A stretch of 64,000 nucleotides of DNA, from contig NZ_BATJ01000001.1 in assembly GCF_000467125.1 (NCBI RefSeq), positions 372,001-436,000 of the forward strand. The letters are read 5' to 3'. A model generated the notes under the pieces. It saw only the letters and a program-made list of their open reading frames with translations, was not told where the DNA came from and ran no database searches. Source of the stretch: Vibrio proteolyticus NBRC 13287 (GTDB taxonomy: Bacteria > Pseudomonadota > Gammaproteobacteria > Enterobacterales > Vibrionaceae). Of the stretch, positions 16,969-26,453 are shown piece after piece. Each line of letters begins with the position of its first letter. The stretch's first letter is position 1. The position numbers were made by a program, and so were the translations under genes.

Positions 16969-17104
16969 GATTCCCTCCGCACAGCGCACTAAACCAAACG
17001 TCGTATTATGAAGATAGTCCAAAAGTCTGAATTCGGTCAGAGCAGATAACCACTCCTGCCCCACCAAGGTGACGCCGTCACTAAATATTAATGATATGAA
17101 AGGA

Positions 17105-17947
17105 TCAAACCTGACGAAGCGAATGCAATACCTTTTCCCACTCAGCTTGGAGTATCGCGTGTAATGCCTGAGCGGCGGCTTGATGGGCCGAGCCATTGGA
17201 TAACTGCTGTTGATAAGCTGTCAGAATGGTTAATTGCACATGAAGGTCGTTCAATTCCCCTAACTTTGTCTGCCATTGTTTCCATGCATTCTGTGTACTC
17301 GATGTTAGCCAAACTTGATAAAACTCACCGCTGTAACGCAGCAACTTGGCTCGGATACGCAGCCGATGAAGCTGCTCGGCATTCAGGCTTCCTATCTTTT
17401 GCAAGCGCTGTCCAAGCTGGCGGTGTTTCTTTTGATAGCGCCTACATACCCAAGCACTGTAGTCTCGATGTTTGAGCTTAGCTACGTGCCTGAGCAAAGT
17501 GTCGGTCATATGATGGAAGAGAGGCTCCAGAATCATCGGCGTCAACCGGGCGATCAGATGCTGGCGCGTGCGGGCTCGCTGCTCAGTCAACCACAAGCGA
17601 AAATGCGCCTGAGCGTTAGTCTCAGCGACATCCAGGGTATCGAGTTTATTGATCAATACATCCAGATCGCGACAATCACCACTGCCGGACAATATGGTTT
17701 GTAATCTCTGGTTTAACGTCAGATAGGGCTGCCCAATCAGTGTCTTATTGAATGTTAAAATACTGCGAACCCGGCGCAACGAGACCCGAAACTGATGCAA
17801 AGCTTCATCGCTGTGTGTCTCACGGTACAAGATGGCGTTCATACGGGCAATTGCAAACAACGCCAACAAACCACTGACTACAGGCGCAAGATTGTCGGCC
17901 CGCACCTGGCTGTCGACTTGGATTGAAGAACTGGGGACAAAATGCAT
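17105..17947 (-). CDS. CHAD domain protein
   Basis: 280 residues, all alpha-helical, with the conserved His/Arg pattern of CHAD domains: LHQFRVSLRRVRS near residue 51 and LHRLRIRAKLLRYSGEF near residue 193, two halves of the helical repeat. CHAD domains bind inorganic polyphosphate and occur with CYTH triphosphatases or polyphosphate granules. Here it is free-standing, with no CYTH gene beside it. It lies about 75 bp downstream of the IPP isomerase gene on the same strand, so the two may be co-transcribed. Confidence 0.85.
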   Translation of the reverse strand: MHFVPSSSIQVDSQVRADNLAPVVSGLLALFAIARMNAILYRETHSDEALHQFRVSLRRVRSILTFNKTLIGQPYLTLNQRLQTILSGSGDCRDLDVLINKLDTLDVAETNAQAHFRLWLTEQRARTRQHLIARLTPMILEPLFHHMTDTLLRHVAKLKHRDYSAWVCRRYQKKHRQLGQRLQKIGSLNAEQLHRLRIRAKLLRYSGEFYQVWLTSSTQNAWKQWQTKLGELNDLHVQLTILTAYQQQLSNGSAHQAAAQALHAILQAEWEKVLHSLRQV

Positions 17948-18021
17948 TCTGCTGCCTCATGGTTTTCTTTCAGTATAGAAAGACGCAGTAAGATGAAAGC
18001 CGATCAGAATGTCATAAGCCG

Positions 18022-19047
18022 TCAGAGGTTGATGAGAGGCGCCCTTTTCAGCATGGTGAGATCCCGGCTGCCCGTGCCAAAACAGGTCAACATCAGTTCA
18101 AAGCGTAGCTGCTCAAAGTGTTCAATCACCGCTTCGGTACTCAGGCTGGCCGCCCGGATCACAGCCCCCGCCTGACCGACAATATCGGCCCCAAGACGAA
18201 TGGCTTTGGCTGCATCGAGGCCGTTTTGAATTCCACCCGATGCAATCAGGTCCACTTCCGGGTGGGCGTCGCGAATACTGCGGAGACAATAGGCCGTAGG
18301 ATTGCCCCAGTCCCGAAAAAGCTCCGCCGCTTTAGCCATTTTGAGGTCACGGTGACAGTAGCCCTCTACCGCAGCCCAACTGGTTCCACCTGCGCCCGCA
18401 ACATCAATGGCCTGTGCGCCTGCGCTTATCAGTTGCCCGGCCACCGACTCACTGATACCGAATCCGACCTCTTTGACGATCACCGGCACTTTGACGGCCT
18501 GCACCACGGTTTCAATTGCGTCTAAAATACCGCACCAATTGCGATCGCCGCCGGCTTGCAACGCTTCCTGCATTGGGTTGACGTGAATAAACAGGCCATC
18601 AGCTTCGATATTTTCTACCGCGCGGTGCGCTACCTCAACCGCGTTTTCATGACGCAGCTGCGCTGCACCGATATTGGAATACAGCGGTACCCCTTGCGCC
18701 AGACGGCGAATCTTCGCCCCTAATCCGGTGTGGTTTGACTCTTCCAGACTGATGCGCTGCGACCCGACTCCCATTGCGATCTTCAGTTCGGCAGCCGCTT
18801 CTGCGAGGTTAGCGTTGATGTGTTCGGCATGTTTCGCCCCACCAGTCATGGAGCTAATCAAAAAAGGCATGGCCAAAGAGTGCCCCAAAAAGGTCGTCTG
18901 GAGATCAATCTCATCCAAATGACACTCTGGTAATGCACAATGCTCGAAGTCGACACTTTCCAGGCCATTGGTCTTCGTGTGCATGCGCATATCGTGCTCC
19001 AGCACAGCTTCAAGATGAAGGTCTTTGCGGTTTTTGGCCTGGCTCAT
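18022..19047 (-). CDS. fni: Type 2 isopentenyl-diphosphate isomerase (FMN-dependent)
   Basis: About 341 residues. It interconverts IPP and DMAPP using FMN and NADPH. Motifs seen: NRKDLHLEAVLEHD at the N-terminus, PFLISSMTGGAKHA, a VGSQRISLE stretch, VIVKEVGFGIS, and DVAGAGGTSWAAVE with IASGGIQNGLDAAKAIRLGAD for phosphate and flavin binding in the TIM barrel. The ATG at 19047 has GAGGAG upstream; the frame is open 19 residues further but without a site. Type 2 enzymes are less usual in gamma-proteobacteria and are often tied to carotenoid loci; none is adjacent. Confidence 0.92.
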   Translation of the reverse strand: MSQAKNRKDLHLEAVLEHDMRMHTKTNGLESVDFEHCALPECHLDEIDLQTTFLGHSLAMPFLISSMTGGAKHAEHINANLAEAAAELKIAMGVGSQRISLEESNHTGLGAKIRRLAQGVPLYSNIGAAQLRHENAVEVAHRAVENIEADGLFIHVNPMQEALQAGGDRNWCGILDAIETVVQAVKVPVIVKEVGFGISESVAGQLISAGAQAIDVAGAGGTSWAAVEGYCHRDLKMAKAAELFRDWGNPTAYCLRSIRDAHPEVDLIASGGIQNGLDAAKAIRLGADIVGQAGAVIRAASLSTEAVIEHFEQLRFELMLTCFGTGSRDLTMLKRAPLINL

Positions 19048-19355
19048 AACAACTCCTCGAGCAAAATGGGGGCGCAGTATCTCTGTCCGCCGATAGTGAG
19101 TCAATCATACCCGGTATGGTCTGGTGAAATCATCACCAGGATTAATTCATCAAAGCGCCACTCATGGTTAATTGTTGTCAATTAAATCAGTAAACACCCA
19201 GGTCAGAATTTGGTCAATTTGTACGAAGTTTTTGTCTCACTCGCAAGCAGAACAACAAAGCCATTGCCTGAGCAACAAGCATGAATAACCGCACATTTTC
19301 CCACCTCCAGCTGTGTTGCAATCCCTGTTCTGCAATCAAAAAACCGAACGAGAGC

Positions 19356-21737
19356 ATGATGGAACTGAACGGTGAATGGCGGCTCAGCTCGCCGCAATAC
19401 CCCCACATTAACACGGCGATGCAATTACCCGGTGACCATTATTCTGCCCTGCTCGCGGGAGAGTTCATCCCCGATCCTTACTACGCAAGCAATGAAGCAG
19501 ACGTTCAATGGCCGGCCTATTGCGACTGGCATCTGAGCAAAACGTTGCGCCTGGATATTTTACCTCAGTGCCGAAAGCTGACACTGACGCTGAATAAAGT
19601 CGACACTTTTGCCAGTCTGTACATCAACAACCAGCTTGTGGTTCGTTGCAGCAACGCGTTCCAACAATATCAGATCAATATCCTTCCGTTTCTCAACGTG
19701 GGTGACAATCACTTTGAATGGCGCTTTCAGTCAGCAGCCAAACAAGCCCATAAGCACGCCGCAGCTCTGCCGTTTCCGGTGCCTTGGGCAGAAGGCAATA
19801 ACCAGATCCCACACATGAACACGATACGTAAGCCGCAATGTCACAGCGGCTGGGATTGGGGGATTTGTTTGCCCGTCTGCGGCGTATTCACCCCAATACA
19901 GCTGGTCGAGATCAACGAACAAGAAATGTATCACGTCGATGTCGAGCAGCAGTGGCACGACCTGACACAGGTGTCGGTGGTCGTCACGATAACGCACCGC
20001 CCAGCGCCACCGGCAACCGTTCAGGTTGAGTTTGCTTCTCAGCGACTGGCGGTCACAACTGACGCTTACAGCCGGAAGACACGTGTCGTGGTTGACGTCA
20101 ACAATCCTATTTTGTGGTGGCCAAACGGCTATGGTGACGCACACTTGTATCCCTTACAAATCACGCTAGACCAGCAACGTATTCAAAAACAGATCGGGCT
20201 GAGGCAACTGGTACTGCGCACTCGTCCAGACCAAAACGGCAATGAGATGGTGTTTGTGGTTAACGGTATCGATATCACCGCCAAAGGCGCCAACTGGATT
20301 CCGGTGGACGCGATGCCCGGACGTATCACCCCAGCTCGCTACCACAACTTATTGGAGGCGGCAAAAGAGGCCAATATGAATATGATCCGGGTGTGGGGCG
20401 GCGGCGACTACGAACAGGATATTTTCTATCAGCTGTGTGATCAGCTCGGCTTGTTGGTTTGGCAGGATCTGATGTTCGCTTGCGCCCAATATCCGTCAAC
20501 TGCGGAATTTCTTGTTGAAGTGGAACAGGAAGTTGAGCATCAGGTCAGTCGTCTGAAACATCACGCCTGCCTCGCGCTCTGGTGTGGCGATAACGAAGTG
20601 ATCGGCTCGCTCAACTGGTATCCGGAGTCACGCCACAACCGGGAGAAATACCTGATTAATTATGATCGTCTCAACCGGATGCTGGAAGAGACCGTCACTC
20701 GTTGTGACCCTTCCCGGCGATTCTGGGCCAGTTCTCCATGCAATGGTGAGCTCGACTTTGGCGATGCCTGGCACGATGACAACAAAGGCGACATGCATTT
20801 CTGGGACGTCTGGCACTCAGGTAAATCCTTTTCCGCCTACCGTGAAGTCTCGCCCAGATTCTGTTCTGAATTTGGATACCAGTCGTGGCCCTCTCTACCT
20901 GAAGTGAAACAATTCCTTCCGGATGAGGCTCATAACATCACAGCCCAAGCGTTTGAACATCATCAGAAAAACGCTCGCGGAACCAGTATTATCACCGAAA
21001 TGTTTACCCGCTATTTTCGTTTCCCGGATTGTTTTGAGCAGATGCTGTATCTGAGTCAGGTGCAACAAGCGATGGCCATCAGCACCGCAGTCGAGTCCTG
21101 GCGCGCCAAATCACCGCATTGCCGGGGAATGCTCTATTGGCAACTGAACGACAACTGGCCCGTCAGCTCCTGGTCGAGCATTGAATATTCAGGGCGCTGG
21201 AAGCAATTGCATTATCACGCAGTGCGCTTCTATCAGCCATTGCTGGCCTGTTTTTCAGAGCAATCCGAGCAAGTGTGCCTGCACGCGATCAATGACTCAA
21301 GAGACGCCAAGGCGTTATGCGGAGAAGTGTTGTGGTTAAGTTGGGAGGGAGAACTTCGGGAGCGCTGGGTAATCGATGAAATCATCCCCAGCGACCGTAA
21401 TCAAGTGGTGTGGCGACGCGAGAAACGCTCGTTTCAGGCCGAGTCGGGCGCGTTGTATTTTGTCTCGCAATCAGAGCCAACACGCAATACCTTCTGGCTG
21501 CCTGCTGAACCAAAACGTTTACCGCTCCAGCATGCGGTCATCAGCGTACAAATGGATGGCCAACGTGTGCGGCTACAAAGCGATCTGCCCGTGTTGTACG
21601 TCCACCTGGAACACAGTGGCGTCACACGTTTCTCTGATTCGAGTTTTTTCTTATTGCCGGGGATGGCACGTACGATTGAGATCGTGGAAGGCGCTTTGAA
21701 CGAGGATGAAGAACTGAGGGTATATCAGCTTATCTGA
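19356..21737 (+). CDS. GH2 beta-mannosidase
   Basis: About 793 residues from ATG 19356 (an upstream in-frame ATG at 19281 would add 25 residues but has a poor site; MELNGEWRLSSP is the usual family start). It removes terminal beta-mannose from oligosaccharides. The order is an N-terminal jelly roll, an immunoglobulin-like sandwich, and a TIM barrel. The acid/base Glu is in LWCGDNEV near residue 414 and the nucleophile Glu in RFCSEFGYQSWPS near residue 504. There is no signal peptide, so it should act in the cytoplasm on imported sugars. No transporter is adjacent. Confidence 0.9.
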   Translation: MMELNGEWRLSSPQYPHINTAMQLPGDHYSALLAGEFIPDPYYASNEADVQWPAYCDWHLSKTLRLDILPQCRKLTLTLNKVDTFASLYINNQLVVRCSNAFQQYQINILPFLNVGDNHFEWRFQSAAKQAHKHAAALPFPVPWAEGNNQIPHMNTIRKPQCHSGWDWGICLPVCGVFTPIQLVEINEQEMYHVDVEQQWHDLTQVSVVVTITHRPAPPATVQVEFASQRLAVTTDAYSRKTRVVVDVNNPILWWPNGYGDAHLYPLQITLDQQRIQKQIGLRQLVLRTRPDQNGNEMVFVVNGIDITAKGANWIPVDAMPGRITPARYHNLLEAAKEANMNMIRVWGGGDYEQDIFYQLCDQLGLLVWQDLMFACAQYPSTAEFLVEVEQEVEHQVSRLKHHACLALWCGDNEVIGSLNWYPESRHNREKYLINYDRLNRMLEETVTRCDPSRRFWASSPCNGELDFGDAWHDDNKGDMHFWDVWHSGKSFSAYREVSPRFCSEFGYQSWPSLPEVKQFLPDEAHNITAQAFEHHQKNARGTSIITEMFTRYFRFPDCFEQMLYLSQVQQAMAISTAVESWRAKSPHCRGMLYWQLNDNWPVSSWSSIEYSGRWKQLHYHAVRFYQPLLACFSEQSEQVCLHAINDSRDAKALCGEVLWLSWEGELRERWVIDEIIPSDRNQVVWRREKRSFQAESGALYFVSQSEPTRNTFWLPAEPKRLPLQHAVISVQMDGQRVRLQSDLPVLYVHLEHSGVTRFSDSSFFLLPGMARTIEIVEGALNEDEELRVYQLI

Positions 21738-21741
21738 GATA

Positions 21742-21780
21742 GAAAAGCCGTGACAACCCTACTTTGTCACGGCTTTATTT
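21742..21780. terminator. Bidirectional terminator between mannosidase and siderophore genes
   Basis: AAAGCCGTGACA / TGTCACGGCTTT, twelve perfect pairs with T/A runs on both sides. It ends the mannosidase unit (+) and the receptor-acyltransferase-monooxygenase unit (-). Confidence 0.88.
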
Positions 21781-21793
21781 CACGGTCTAACGT

Positions 21794-23086
21794 CTAAGCG
21801 CTGACCGCCTGCTTGTGCTTGTCGGTATTCGCGAGGAGGGAGTCAACAACCTCTTGGGAACGCACCGCCAGCACAGACAGAAGCGTGTCACTCAGCCCAT
21901 GGGATGTTTCGCAGCAACCTTGCAGGAAAACATTCACCTGGCAATTCTCTTTCATCGGCAAACGGTAGCGACGTTCTACCTGTTTGTCTGCCTTCATCGG
22001 TTCAAGCTTATTAAGCATCTGATTGAACATATCATAACGATAGCCAGTCGCTAATACAACCGCATCGTACTCTTGCCACATCTGGGTACGGTGAATACGA
22101 TCGTGATAACGCAGTGACACTTTGCTGTCTTTCAGACCGACTTCCTGAATATCATGGCAGCGTAAATGCTGATGAGAACCTTCTCCGGTCACCTGCTGCA
22201 TATACAAACGCTCGTAGATCGCATTTAGCTCTTCGGTGTCCACCACGGAATAGTTGGTGCCAGCAAACCGTGCCAGAATGTGCTTGCGTTCGTCCTGATT
22301 ACTGTCGTAAACGTGATCCGTGAATTCCGGGTTAAATATCTCATTGACAAAGGCACTGTCATCCGCCGGATGTAACGCAAAGTTACGGTTCACCAGGTGC
22401 ACTTCACCCGCTTCGTGGCGGTTGGTCAGATCGACAAAGATTTCTGCCGCACTCTGACCTGCGCCCACCACGGCAATTTTTGGCGCTCTGCCCTGGGTGT
22501 CAAACTGATCGCGCCAGACTTTATAGCGCGAAGAGTGCACCACTTTATCGTCTTCAAAACCGGCGAACAGTTCCGGAATTTTTGGCATCCCACCCATACT
22601 GATGATCAGATTTTTAGCAATACGTACGGTCTGGTTGCCATGAATGTCACTCGAAACCACACGTACTTTTTCAATTTGGCCCTGTTCTTCAATGGGTTCA
22701 ATATCAATCACGCGCTGACCGTACTGAGCGACGGCATCAAACTGTTTCGCCACCCAGGTCAGGTAGTCGTTAAACTCGACGCGCGATGGTGTCAGGCTGC
22801 CGAGGTTAATGAATGAGTTCAACCGACCATGGGCATGGAGATAGTTAATAAACGAATACGGGCTGGTCGGGTTGCGCTGTGTTACCAGGTCTTTTAAGCA
22901 GGAGATCTGCATGCGGGTCCCATCGAGTAGCATGCCGCCATGCCATTCGAACTGCGGTTTCTGCTCCAGGAAGCAGTAACTTAAATCATGAGCCTGCGCC
23001 TGCTCTTCAAGCGCAATGGCGATAGAAAGGTTTGCCGGGCCGAAACCCACACCTAGCACGTCGTATTCCTTTATCTGGTCTGTCAT
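21794..23086 (-). CDS. L-ornithine N5-monooxygenase (PvdA-like)
   Basis: 430 residues. It is predicted to hydroxylate the side-chain nitrogen of ornithine with FAD and NADPH, the first step of hydroxamate formation. The FAD motif GVGFGPANLS is at residues 12-21, followed by MQISCLKDLVTQRNPTSPYS, the NADPH motif VVGAGQSAAEIFVDL, a PADDSAFVNEIFNPEF segment, and the C-terminal ATGYRYD and SHGLSDTLLSVLAVR. These resemble ornithine enzymes such as PvdA more than the lysine enzyme IucD, so ornithine is favoured. It is the last gene of the receptor unit. Confidence 0.9.
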   Translation of the reverse strand: MTDQIKEYDVLGVGFGPANLSIAIALEEQAQAHDLSYCFLEQKPQFEWHGGMLLDGTRMQISCLKDLVTQRNPTSPYSFINYLHAHGRLNSFINLGSLTPSRVEFNDYLTWVAKQFDAVAQYGQRVIDIEPIEEQGQIEKVRVVSSDIHGNQTVRIAKNLIISMGGMPKIPELFAGFEDDKVVHSSRYKVWRDQFDTQGRAPKIAVVGAGQSAAEIFVDLTNRHEAGEVHLVNRNFALHPADDSAFVNEIFNPEFTDHVYDSNQDERKHILARFAGTNYSVVDTEELNAIYERLYMQQVTGEGSHQHLRCHDIQEVGLKDSKVSLRYHDRIHRTQMWQEYDAVVLATGYRYDMFNQMLNKLEPMKADKQVERRYRLPMKENCQVNVFLQGCCETSHGLSDTLLSVLAVRSQEVVDSLLANTDKHKQAVSA

Positions 23087-23130
23087 TCTAAACCTCGTTA
23101 TTTTTTCTGGACACTATCCATGAGATACCA

Positions 23131-24105
23131 TCAAAAATGGTCGCTGAAGAAGGTATCTCTCAACTGACACATCAACGCTGCCCTCTTATGAGGGAAGTCG
23201 AATTCTTTTACTTTGGCGAAACCGTGTTTTTGCAGATAACCGATCATTTTGCCGTTGTCAGCACGTGGTTCACTGACAATTTTCTCTGTCCGTGGGTCGG
23301 ACAGGTACAGGAAGTGGCACACCGACGGCAGCCAAGCCGCAACCTTATGCGCGCCACGGTGATGTTCTTCGCCCACCAGCATGTGAATGCCACGGTCATA
23401 GTCACCGGCGTGGTAATACGGACCGATGCGATCTTCTTTGGTCCAATAGGCTTCAATGTAGGCAAACGGTTCGTTATTCAGGCAAACAACCAACAATTGA
23501 TTTTTGTTGTTGGTAACCTGTTCTTGCAGGTAAGTTTTATGCTCTTCAAGGGTACCGGTCTGCTCCCAAAACGCCGCAACACGCTCACGGTTCTGCCAAC
23601 GATGGAAGAACGGAAGGTGCGTTTCAACATCAAGCCCCACCAGAGTCAACGTCTGTTCAAGTTGCGGGATATAACGTCGGTACACTTCGCCCTGTTTTGC
23701 TTTGGCACGCATCGGATGATAGCCGGCTTTGGTCAGCACCTGCTTGTGCGGGTAAGGTTGAACATCCGCCTGCTTGAGCCACAACTGAGGTTGCTGCATC
23801 AAGGCTTCACGCCACAGTAGGCGCAGCCCCTGCTCACTCACGTAAAGTAACGGCTCCAATTCTGGGACGGTCACATCGCCAACGTCCAGACAACGGATCT
23901 CTGCCGTGTGCTCAAAAGCCAAAGCCAGCGCACGCAAGGTATCTTCTCCGGCCACACTCAACTGCTTAACCTGCCAGAATCCGTCCACTTCCTTGCTGAC
24001 CAGCAGTTTGCCCAGCCCCAATTCCACACAGCACATATCGCCTTGCTGTGACACACTCTGCCCTGCGGGCAGAGTGTTCAGGCTTTGAGTCGCGTTACCA
24101 GTCAT
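23131..24105 (-). CDS. Siderophore hydroxamate N-acyltransferase (GNAT, IucB/RhbD-like)
   Basis: 324 residues from ATG 24105. This start overlaps the receptor stop by eleven bases, so translation is coupled; the frame continues upstream inside the receptor gene but that part is antiparallel to sense. The C-terminal ~180 residues are a GNAT fold of the siderophore class: a VVCLNNEPFAYIEAYW strand pair, a GIHMLVGEEHHRGAHK pyrophosphate-binding turn, VSEPRADNGKMIGYL, and the ending EFDFPHKRAALM. It is predicted to acetylate N5-hydroxyornithine; acetyl as donor is inferred from close families. The N-terminal ~130 residues are not conserved in my reading. Confidence 0.88.
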   Translation of the reverse strand: MTGNATQSLNTLPAGQSVSQQGDMCCVELGLGKLLVSKEVDGFWQVKQLSVAGEDTLRALALAFEHTAEIRCLDVGDVTVPELEPLLYVSEQGLRLLWREALMQQPQLWLKQADVQPYPHKQVLTKAGYHPMRAKAKQGEVYRRYIPQLEQTLTLVGLDVETHLPFFHRWQNRERVAAFWEQTGTLEEHKTYLQEQVTNNKNQLLVVCLNNEPFAYIEAYWTKEDRIGPYYHAGDYDRGIHMLVGEEHHRGAHKVAAWLPSVCHFLYLSDPRTEKIVSEPRADNGKMIGYLQKHGFAKVKEFDFPHKRAALMCQLRDTFFSDHF

Positions 24106-26317
24106 AACTGATGCTCGCGATGATGTTGCGACGATCGCCGTACCAACAGTAGTAGTTACAAGTCGCAACGTACTCTTTGTCGAAGATATTCTTCGCGGCG
24201 ACCTGGAACTTGTAGTCATCGAAACGGTAGCTGATGGTCGCGTCATACAAGGTATAAGACGGAACTTTGTTCTGCTCGTAGTTGTCACCGTATGTGTCAC
24301 CGATGTAACGAGCACCACCGCCAATGGCCAGGCCATCCAACGTACCACCGATAAAGCGGTAGTGGGCCCATGCTGACGCCAGTTTGTCAGCTACCTGAGC
24401 CGGACGTTTGCCGACTTTCGCTGCATCGGTGTCTTCGGTGATTTCCGAGTCGATGAAAGACAGATTACCAATCAGCGTCAGAGACGGTGTGACGTTGGCA
24501 ACGGCTTCGAACTCAATACCGCGGTTGCGCACTTCGCCCACTTGGCTGACGTCATTTCCTGCCACTTGCAGCAGGTTCTCTTTGGTCACTTGGTAAGCGG
24601 CTACGTTAAAGTAACCATCGAAGCTGCGAGGCTGATACTTCAGACCGGCTTCATAGCTCTCACCACGTTCTGGTTTCGACGGCTGTTCTGCCAGACGCGT
24701 ATCCAGAATCGGTTCGAACGACTGCGCGTAGCTGACATAAGGCGTCAGGCCAATATCACTGACGTATGCACCGCCCAGACTGGTGGTCCACTCTTCGTAA
24801 TCGGCTTTCCATTTGTCACCCGTTGAGGTGTTGTGCTGCTTATTGGTCGCATCGTCATAACGAACGCCCGCTTGCACCACCCAGCGGTTAGCAATACGCA
24901 GTTGATCCTGCAGGTACAGACCCAATTGGCGGTTTTCGATCTTGCGTGTTTCGCGATCGGCATCCGTCAACGGCTGGAAGGTTGATGAGTCAACCAGCAC
25001 AATGTTGTTGGTGTAGCTTGGCTGATACACATTGAAGTTCGGATTTGGTAGCACACCAAGTGGCGTGTTGAGTAGATCATTACCATCTGCGACCAAAGGA
25101 TCCGCCGCAAAATCTTTACTCTTGATCTTGATTTGCTGGTAATCGATCCCAGCCAGCAGCGTATGGTCTACCATGCCAGTGTTGAACGCGTAGACAATAC
25201 GGTTATCCATGTTGAAAGCGTCCGAATGACCTTCTTCGGTCGACGCGCCGCGCAACACAGTTTGACGCTCGCCCGTCGGATCCAACAATGGTCCCAGACC
25301 AGCGGTATCCGCCGAGTAATTTAATGAGTAGATCTGACGCAGATCGATGTCCATTCGACTGTATCGAGCCGCCTGGAAGAAAGACAGATCACTGTTGAAC
25401 GCATGTTCAAACTCATAGCCCAGTGACAATTGTTCACGTTCGAACTTTTCCCAATCCGGGTTACCAATCGCGGTGCTGTCAGAGATTTTGCCATTCGGAT
25501 TGTCCGTCAGCGTGCCTTCCATCGGCAGGAACTGAAGATACGGATCAGAGTCGTCTTTCTGATAGCTGGTCAATACCGTCAGTTTGGTGTCGTCGCTGAT
25601 TTTCCAGGCCAGTGATGGTGCCAGGAACAGTCGCTCGGCTTCTACGTTATCGACGCGAGTGCCGTTTTTACGACCCAGAGCCAGCAATCGGAACGCCAGC
25701 TCATCGTTGATCTCGCTGTTCACATCCAGGCTAATCTGCTTACGGTCAAAAGAGCCGTACTCAACGGCAACCTGGCCTGAGCCACCATTAAATTGTGGTC
25801 GTTTGCTGACCACGTTGATCACACCGCCCGGTGGGTTTTGTCCATACAGGACCGAAGCCGGGCCACGCAAAATTTCAACTCGTTCCAGACCGAACGGGTC
25901 GATCTGCCAGCTGTAAAAGCCGGCCGAATAAAGACGCGTACCGTCCTGATACAAGCCTGCGCCCGCTTGCTGGAAACCACGAATAACAAACCAGTCCTGC
26001 TTGTTATCTTCACCGTAATAGTTGGTTTGGATGCTTGGCGTGTATTGCAACGCATCCGAGATGCTGACCGATGCGCGGTCATCCATCTGTTCACGAGTCA
26101 CCACGGATACCGCTCGAGGGGTTTCACTGATGGGTAAATCGGTTTTGGTTGCAGTACGACTACTGATACCAAGGTAGCTGAAATCAGGGCCAACAGAGCT
26201 GTCTTCCTGTTGACCAACCACCACTACTGTCTCTTCTTCTGCTGCTTGTACCGCACCAGCCGTCAAAGCTAGTACCACTGCGAGCGACGTCTGACTAAGC
26301 ATAAAGTGCCGACTCAT
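24095..26317 (-). CDS. TonB-dependent hydroxamate siderophore receptor (FhuA-like)
   Basis: 740 residues. A signal peptide ends VQAA around residue 26, followed by a TonB-box-like EETVVVVG. The plug domain spans about residues 55-165 (ETPRAVSVVTREQMDD, ILRGPASVLYGQNPPGG, INVVSKRP). A 22-strand barrel ends in aromatic residues SYDW. A cysteine pair in the last loop (CNYYC) resembles that of the ferrichrome receptor. It carries ferric siderophore across the outer membrane. AAGGAGA precedes the start, and a Fur box sits upstream. It leads the receptor-acyltransferase-monooxygenase unit. Confidence 0.93.
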   Translation of the reverse strand: MSRHFMLSQTSLAVVLALTAGAVQAAEEETVVVVGQQEDSSVGPDFSYLGISSRTATKTDLPISETPRAVSVVTREQMDDRASVSISDALQYTPSIQTNYYGEDNKQDWFVIRGFQQAGAGLYQDGTRLYSAGFYSWQIDPFGLERVEILRGPASVLYGQNPPGGVINVVSKRPQFNGGSGQVAVEYGSFDRKQISLDVNSEINDELAFRLLALGRKNGTRVDNVEAERLFLAPSLAWKISDDTKLTVLTSYQKDDSDPYLQFLPMEGTLTDNPNGKISDSTAIGNPDWEKFEREQLSLGYEFEHAFNSDLSFFQAARYSRMDIDLRQIYSLNYSADTAGLGPLLDPTGERQTVLRGASTEEGHSDAFNMDNRIVYAFNTGMVDHTLLAGIDYQQIKIKSKDFAADPLVADGNDLLNTPLGVLPNPNFNVYQPSYTNNIVLVDSSTFQPLTDADRETRKIENRQLGLYLQDQLRIANRWVVQAGVRYDDATNKQHNTSTGDKWKADYEEWTTSLGGAYVSDIGLTPYVSYAQSFEPILDTRLAEQPSKPERGESYEAGLKYQPRSFDGYFNVAAYQVTKENLLQVAGNDVSQVGEVRNRGIEFEAVANVTPSLTLIGNLSFIDSEITEDTDAAKVGKRPAQVADKLASAWAHYRFIGGTLDGLAIGGGARYIGDTYGDNYEQNKVPSYTLYDATISYRFDDYKFQVAAKNIFDKEYVATCNYYCWYGDRRNIIASISYDW

Positions 26318-26363
26318 GTCTTTCTCCTTGTATTCGGCGCCAATAAATAATTCAACTAATAGT

Positions 26364-26384
26364 TATGATAATTATTATCATTAG
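26364..26384 (-). promoter_or_regulatory. Fur box upstream of the receptor operon
   Basis: ATGATAATTATTATCAT, a near-perfect palindrome close to the GATAATGATAATCATTATC consensus, lies about 50-70 bp before the receptor start. It predicts iron-dependent repression of the unit. Confidence 0.82.
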
Positions 26385-26453
26385 CATTAAATTGCTAACG
26401 GAGTGTAACGAGTTTTCGTTAGAAATGGAACCCGTTAATTAATAAACACCGTT

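Noticed and set aside
24106..24348. N-terminal extension of the acyltransferase frame
   Set aside because: It lies wholly inside the receptor gene on the same strand in another frame, with Thr/Ser/Arg-rich nonsense composition; the ATG at 24105 is the sensible start.
21794..26317. Aerobactin-type locus with lysine hydroxylase
   Set aside because: The monooxygenase motifs match the ornithine type better, and no IucA/IucC-like synthetases are present.
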